Positions 59,900 to 64,000 of a DNA stretch of 64,000 nt are shown in pieces; positions within the stretch are counted from its first letter, which is position 1; every line of letters starts with the position of its first letter. A program made the position numbers and the translations under genes. The notes under the pieces were generated by a model. The model was not told the origin of the DNA, did not search any database, and saw nothing but the letters and a program-made list of their open reading frames with translations. The stretch is from assembly GCA_964017065.1 (NCBI GenBank), contig OZ024788.1, forward strand, positions 7,432,875 through 7,496,874. The letters run 5' to 3'. The DNA comes from Haliclona indistincta. Its lineage: Eukaryota > Porifera > Demospongiae > Haplosclerida > Chalinidae.

Positions 59900-61281
59900 A
59901 TGGATGAGAAACCAGTATTAGAGGAAACAGGTGGAAAAAAGCTAATATCAGAAGACAAGGATGAGAATACAACACCAGAGAAATTCCAAGGTATATAACA
60001 ACAATAAGTACAATGATGAGTTCTATAGCTGTTTGTTTTAGAAGATATTTTCAAATCTGATATTGCTTCTGATAGCTGTAAAGGAATGGTGAGAGTTAAA
60101 CGTTTACAACTTGCATCAGGAACGATTTGTATTATTTCCCCAAATGTAGAATGCTATGGATAGAAGTAGAAGGAAGACACAGGATGACATCAAAAGGAGA
60201 GTTGCAACAGGTACAGTACGTTAGCTAAAACTTTTCCAGGATTTATTAACTTCATAGGAGTCAAACGCAAACGATGTGGTTCATGCAATGGCTGCATGGC
60301 CACTGATTGTGGGGGTTGTAACTGTAACTGTAGAGACAAAAAGAAGTTCGGAGGTGCTGGGAAAAAGAAACAGAGTTGCCTAAAACGAAGATGTGTGAAC
60401 ATGTTCAGCTCAGGTATATTATTTTGTTGCCAATCATTACTGTATCTGAACATTTTTCAGAGTTGGGAACTAAAACAGAACAATCTCCAGCTGACCTGGC
60501 ACTTCCCAAAGTATCCAAGGAACAGTTTGAACGAGTATGTTCATTATGGGTCATGTTCTACTAAATAATTGGAATCTATTAATTTTAGGGTTATTTTAAC
60601 AGCCATCCATGGTTTGTTCATACACCTGGAAGTAGTGCACCTGATGTTCCTGTGCCTAAACACTTACTTCCTTCAAAGCCATTGAAACCACCTTCTGGTT
60701 ACGAGCTGATGAAGGATTTTCTTGCCAAATTCAAGAGAAAACCACGTGTTCTTGGTGATGGGAATTGTCTTTTCCGAGCTCTCTCAGCACAGCTAACTGG
60801 CACAGAGGAGAATCACATTGCACTACGCAAGATTATTGTTGAATTCGAAGCAAAAAATCCTAGCAATTTTGGCAAAAAGGTACAAGCAGCAAAGAGAGAT
60901 TTCACTGCTCATTTAGAGTCAATGCAGAAAATCTTTGTTTGGGGAAGTGACATCGAGATCGAAGCTGCAGCATCGTTGTTTCAAACTGAAATCTACGAAG
61001 CAACAGATTGTCCTGTCAGATGGTTGAAGTTTTCACCTATCTCAAAATCATTGCTGAGTTCACTTGCTTGTGCTGACAGTATCAAGATTCGACCTAAACA
61101 AGGATGGGTTGAACTGTTATTTACAAACAACCACTTCGACTCAATTCAACCAGAAAGCACCACTGTTAAACTCACTAAGCCCACTCTACTAGAAACACAG
61201 GCCACTATCAATACAGTTCATTTTGATTGTGAAATTCAAACAGCTGACCTCGCTGTAGCTGCCTGCAGGACCGATGTGTAG
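59900..61281 (+). CDS. CXXC zinc finger-OTU protease protein
   Basis: Six exons join in phase: 59900-59990, 60042-60088, 60150-60210, 60258-60413, 60461-60534 and 60589-61281, giving 373 residues. Introns are about 44-61 bp with GT-AG ends. Residues 69-112 form a CXXC finger: KRKRCGSCNGC, DCGGCNCNCRDKKKFGG and KQSCLKRRC. CXXC fingers bind unmethylated CpG. This one has an extra residue and Cys between the fifth and sixth ligands. Residues about 180-335 are an OTU deubiquitinase-type cysteine protease: VLGDGNCLFRAL holds Asp200 and Cys203, and FTNNHFDSI holds His325. The triad is complete. Residues 114-165 are a Pro-rich linker. A further 5' exon is possible since TTTAG precedes the ATG. It may be a host gene or the orphan C-terminal half of an OTU-type Ginger1-like element; no integrase was seen upstream. 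Confidence 0.82.
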
Positions 61282-61704
61282 AGGCGTTCTCGTAGCCTGA
61301 GTAGGGTAACGTTTTGTACTGACACCACCTTCTCAAAACATGACAGACTGTAGCTCTATCTGTAGGACAACGCAAATCGCGGTTGTTTGCCCGCGAACAC
61401 TCAACCGTGAGAAAAGGGTTAAAATTAGCAAGGGGTTCACTGTACATAGTGCGATTCGATAATTACAACCGCCGTACATGTCTACAAACAGGTGTGGGCG
61501 GGACTCGTATCCACTGCATGCATGTGTAGGCGAGCTGATATGTACAGCATAACAATTATTATTAGCTACAAGTTTAAAATTCTTAATAATAAAGAAAAGC
61601 CACCAACAACAGGAAAACTAAACCAATGGTGGAAACAAAGACAGCTCAGTACGTGCATGATATTGAACTGCACTTTGCTGAAAAAAGAAAAAAAGGACAC
61701 AAAC
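61282..61704. other. Region downstream of the CXXC-OTU gene
   Basis: No conserved coding sequence. AATAAA at 61,588-61,593 is a possible polyadenylation signal about 310 bp past the stop. The short frames here are Lys-rich or cross into the foldback repeat and are not convincing. Confidence 0.45.
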
Positions 61705-62092
61705 AAGAAAATTAAAAAGATTTCTATCGAAATCAAAAGGATGTAGGGTTGTGAAATCTACAACTGGTCCACAATGTAAACTAACAAGGAACAAGCATGG
61801 AATGGTAACACGATTGACTTGCTAACAGACCATAGATCCCTACATCAGTGGCTGTACATAAGATCAATATTTTGTCACAAGCTGAATGCACGTTAGGTGT
61901 CAGTCAACAGCAACTAGCTGAACTAGCTATAACCAACCACAGCAGCCACTGATGTAGGGATCTATGGTCTGTTAGCAAGTCAATCGTGTTACCATTCCAT
62001 GCTTGTTCCTTGTTAGTTTACATTGTGGACCAGTGGTAGATTTCACAACCCTACATCCTTTTGATTTCGATAGAAATCTTTTTAATTTTCTT
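61705..62092. repeat. Long foldback repeat (150-bp arms, 88-bp spacer)
   Basis: The left arm (61,705-61,854) and right arm (61,943-62,092) are reverse complements with a single difference seen (CAACTGG against CCACTGG). The ends are AAGAAAATTAAAAAG and its complement. No target duplication could be assigned and the spacer has no ORF. It is probably a MITE or foldback element. Confidence 0.88.
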
Positions 62093-62605
62093 TTAAAACA
62101 GTTTCACACTTGAAAAATAAGAAATAATATAGAGGGGTTATATAATGATTCATACAACCAACAATTATTCAATAATGTCCGCACTTTAATCATCCTAGAT
62201 CATACATTTGTATTATTAATAAATTAAACTTCTTCACTGCTTAATTTAGTTCTCTTTGTTCTTTGAATTTCCAAACGTTCTTCCAGTGAAACTATAAAAA
62301 AAAATCATTATTGTTAGAGCGTACTAAACAAGGGGTGTCCTACTTTTCAAATACCATTATTGATAATATTATATCTGCTGCCCCTGGGATCAGTATACCG
62401 TACAGTGCTTCCCGCTTAGAGTGCATTTACATAGCTACTACAGTATTAAGTAATAGTTATTACTGTAGTAGTGCGCTATTTTTACCTACTCTCGTGCGCT
62501 ATTTTTACCTACACTCGTGCGCTTTTATACCTACTCGACCGAAAGCTCGTGCGGATAAATCCGACAACCCCGTCTAAGCCTATCATTGCAACGAAAGAAA
62601 ATGAG
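62093..62605. other. Region before the Crypton-like gene
   Basis: AT-rich, then two short direct repeats (GTGCGCTATTTTTACCTAC) near 62,470-62,510. No recognised domain. The in-frame sequence upstream of ATG 62,606 is low in complexity. Confidence 0.4.
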
Positions 62606-63457
62606 ATGGTCAGAGATTCTCAATTTGTGGTCGCTTCTGACGCAGATGTGGTAAAAGCTGCCGAAGGAGTTATTCCTGAAAACACCTCCAGAGTGAATGC
62701 GTGGGGTCTGAGAAATTTTGAAGAATGGATGAAGGCAACTAGTAAGGCAACTCCTTCTGAACCGGTGCCACAAGACTTACTTCACTGTAACAATCCTGTG
62801 ATCGTCAGTAAATGGTTGTGCAAGTTTATTTTGGAAAATAGGCAGGAGAGCGGGAAGCCCTATCCTCCGAAGTCTTTATATTCTGTGTGACCTGTATCGT
62901 ATTAGTCGTGCTAATGGTGCTACAATCAACTTCTTAGATAAGAAAGACGTTCGATTTGCCAATTTGCACAAGACTCTGGACTCGGTGTGTAGTAGCCTAC
63001 ATGCTCAAGGTGTGGGAGTGACTAGCACTTCTGCTGTTCCGGTGTCTATAGAAGACGAAGATGCTCTTCTGGACAAGGGAGTTTTGGCTGTGGACAACCC
63101 TACCAGCCTTCAATACATGGTGTTCTTTTATGTTGGAATTCACTGTGCACTCCGAGGGAGACAAGAACATCGTAATCTTTCGGCTGAGCAGTTCACACGA
63201 GTTCCTTCAGATACTGCCTTAAATACAATGGCAACACATACTACTTATACACGGAGTTCATATCCAAGAACAATCAACACAGGTTCAAAGATATTCACAG
63301 TAAAAATAAAACTGTACGAATATATGCCTTAGTTGGGTCTAGCAAGTGCGTTGTGAAACTATTAGATTACTACTTCACTAAGTTGCCTACGAACCCAAAA
63401 ACCTTTTATTTGCGTCCATTGGCAAAGCCTCCTCTTGAACCAGACAAACCCTGGTAA
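62606..63457 (+). pseudogene. Crypton-like tyrosine recombinase (DUF3504 type), frameshifted
   Basis: Three pieces in different frames read in order. Piece 1, from ATG 62,606: a SAM-like N-terminal domain with VNAWGLRNFEEWM and GKPYPPKSLY. Piece 2: CDLYRISRANGATINFLDKK, LHKTLDSVCSSLHAQGVGV, then VFFYVGIHCALRGRQEHR with the first catalytic Arg. Piece 3: YNGNTYYLYTEFISKNNQHR to FYLRPLAKPPLEPDKPW. Frame changes lie near 62,885 and 63,215. This order matches Cryptons and the derived DUF3504 genes of animals (ZMYM and QRICH1 relatives). The C-terminal His-x-x-Arg and Tyr were not found. At 63,454 CTG|GTAAGC could be a donor, so a further exon might lie beyond the window. Confidence 0.7.
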
Positions 63458-64000
63458 GCTATTAGAGAGGTTTAGATTCACGTCGACGGCTAACGGTAAA
63501 CGCCTGTGACGTCACCATAATATTACGGATAAACACGCGAGTATACTGACAAGAGCGGAAGTATAATGGGCGTGTACCAAAGCTAAACGATCGAGCAAGC
63601 TGAAAGCACTGCTTGCACTGGTAACCTGGCCAGCTTTGGCGATCTACAACTTGTGAAGTCATCATTGTAGCCTTCATGTACTGCTACTGCAACACAGAAG
63701 CTCTAAAGTGAAGACACGTGGCCATGTAGGTGCTTTCATAGATGATACAGTACACAGTGTACTGTATCATCTATGGTGCGTTCAAGTTGTTGTGCTAGCA
63801 ACGGGCTAGTTCCAGCTAGTAGGCTTCTAGGTCTCCAGAATAAGCCATGCGTATTGGCTAGTGATATAGCAATCACTTTATCAAACGTCGTTTATTGATT
63901 GCCGAAGGTACGTAGTAAGTAAGCTCTACTTTAGTCTAGACTGGTCGCATAACCGCATTTGCTGACGCCAAAAAGGGGCTGTAGACGAGAGTAACCGCCG
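63458..64000. other. Unassigned sequence at the right edge
   Basis: Apart from the hairpin at 63,737, nothing was recognised. A minus-strand frame (63,462-63,677) has no familiar motif. Confidence 0.4.
63737..63775. repeat. Perfect 19-bp-arm hairpin
   Basis: CATAGATGATACAGTACAC pairs perfectly with GTGTACTGTATCATCTATG around a single A. With a one-base centre it would extrude as a cruciform rather than a normal RNA loop. It may be a foldback remnant. Confidence 0.85.

Noticed and set aside
62224..62291. Possible minus-strand last exon (acceptor TTATAG, then SLEERLEIQRTKRTK)
   Set aside because: Plausible sequence, but no upstream minus-strand exon in phase was found, so it cannot be supported.

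Overview
The window reads as repeat-rich genomic DNA from an animal. About 37 kb is an AT-rich satellite array and its degenerate edge; the remaining 27 kb is nested transposable elements with a few intron-containing genes. The many introns of about 45-60 bp, the CXXC zinc finger and the mix of Ginger1, DIRS-order, CR1-like and Crypton-like sequences suggest an early-branching metazoan, and a demosponge would fit well. That taxonomic call is inference. No rRNA, convincing tRNA or CRISPR was seen.

Layout. (1) 1-35.3 kb: a higher-order-repeat (HOR) satellite. The monomer is about 163 bp and nearly palindromic. Nine monomers form a 1,463-1,464 bp HOR (1-21.3 kb); thirteen form a 2,116-2,117 bp HOR (21.3-31.7 kb). 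One HOR carries a 279-bp hAT-like MITE (31,743-32,021). The array degenerates after 32 kb and changes polarity near 35.3 kb. (2) 35.4-37.3, 49.8-50.7, 58.6-59.1 and 59.7-59.9 kb: diverged monomers outside the array, separated by insertions. (3) 37,286-49,782: a decayed DIRS-order (Ngaro/PAT-like) tyrosine-recombinase retroelement, copy 1, itself split by a 6,516-bp Ginger1 DNA transposon (37,474-43,989) with CCGG target duplication. (4) 50.7-51.7 and 58.4-58.6 kb: one CR1-like LINE, minus strand, split by (5) 51,709-58,371, copy 2 of the DIRS-order element with A1...B1-A2-B2 end repeats and no target duplication. (6) 59.1-61.3 kb: a probable bidirectional promoter, a truncated minus-strand gene, and a six-exon plus-strand gene joining a CXXC finger to an OTU protease. 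(7) 61.7-64.0 kb: a long foldback repeat, a frameshifted Crypton-like recombinase and a short perfect hairpin.

The best-preserved module is the Ginger1 element. A 28-exon minus-strand gene can be spliced in phase throughout into about 1,206-1,209 residues: HHCC finger, DD35E integrase core, GPY motif, CXC (tesmin/TSO1) cysteine motif, then two Ulp1-type cysteine protease domains, each with its His, Asp, Gln and Cys. The ends, target duplication and empty site (in copy 2) are all visible in the window. The insertions give a relative order: satellite, then CR1 and DIRS copy 1, then DIRS copy 2 inside CR1 and Ginger1 inside copy 1.
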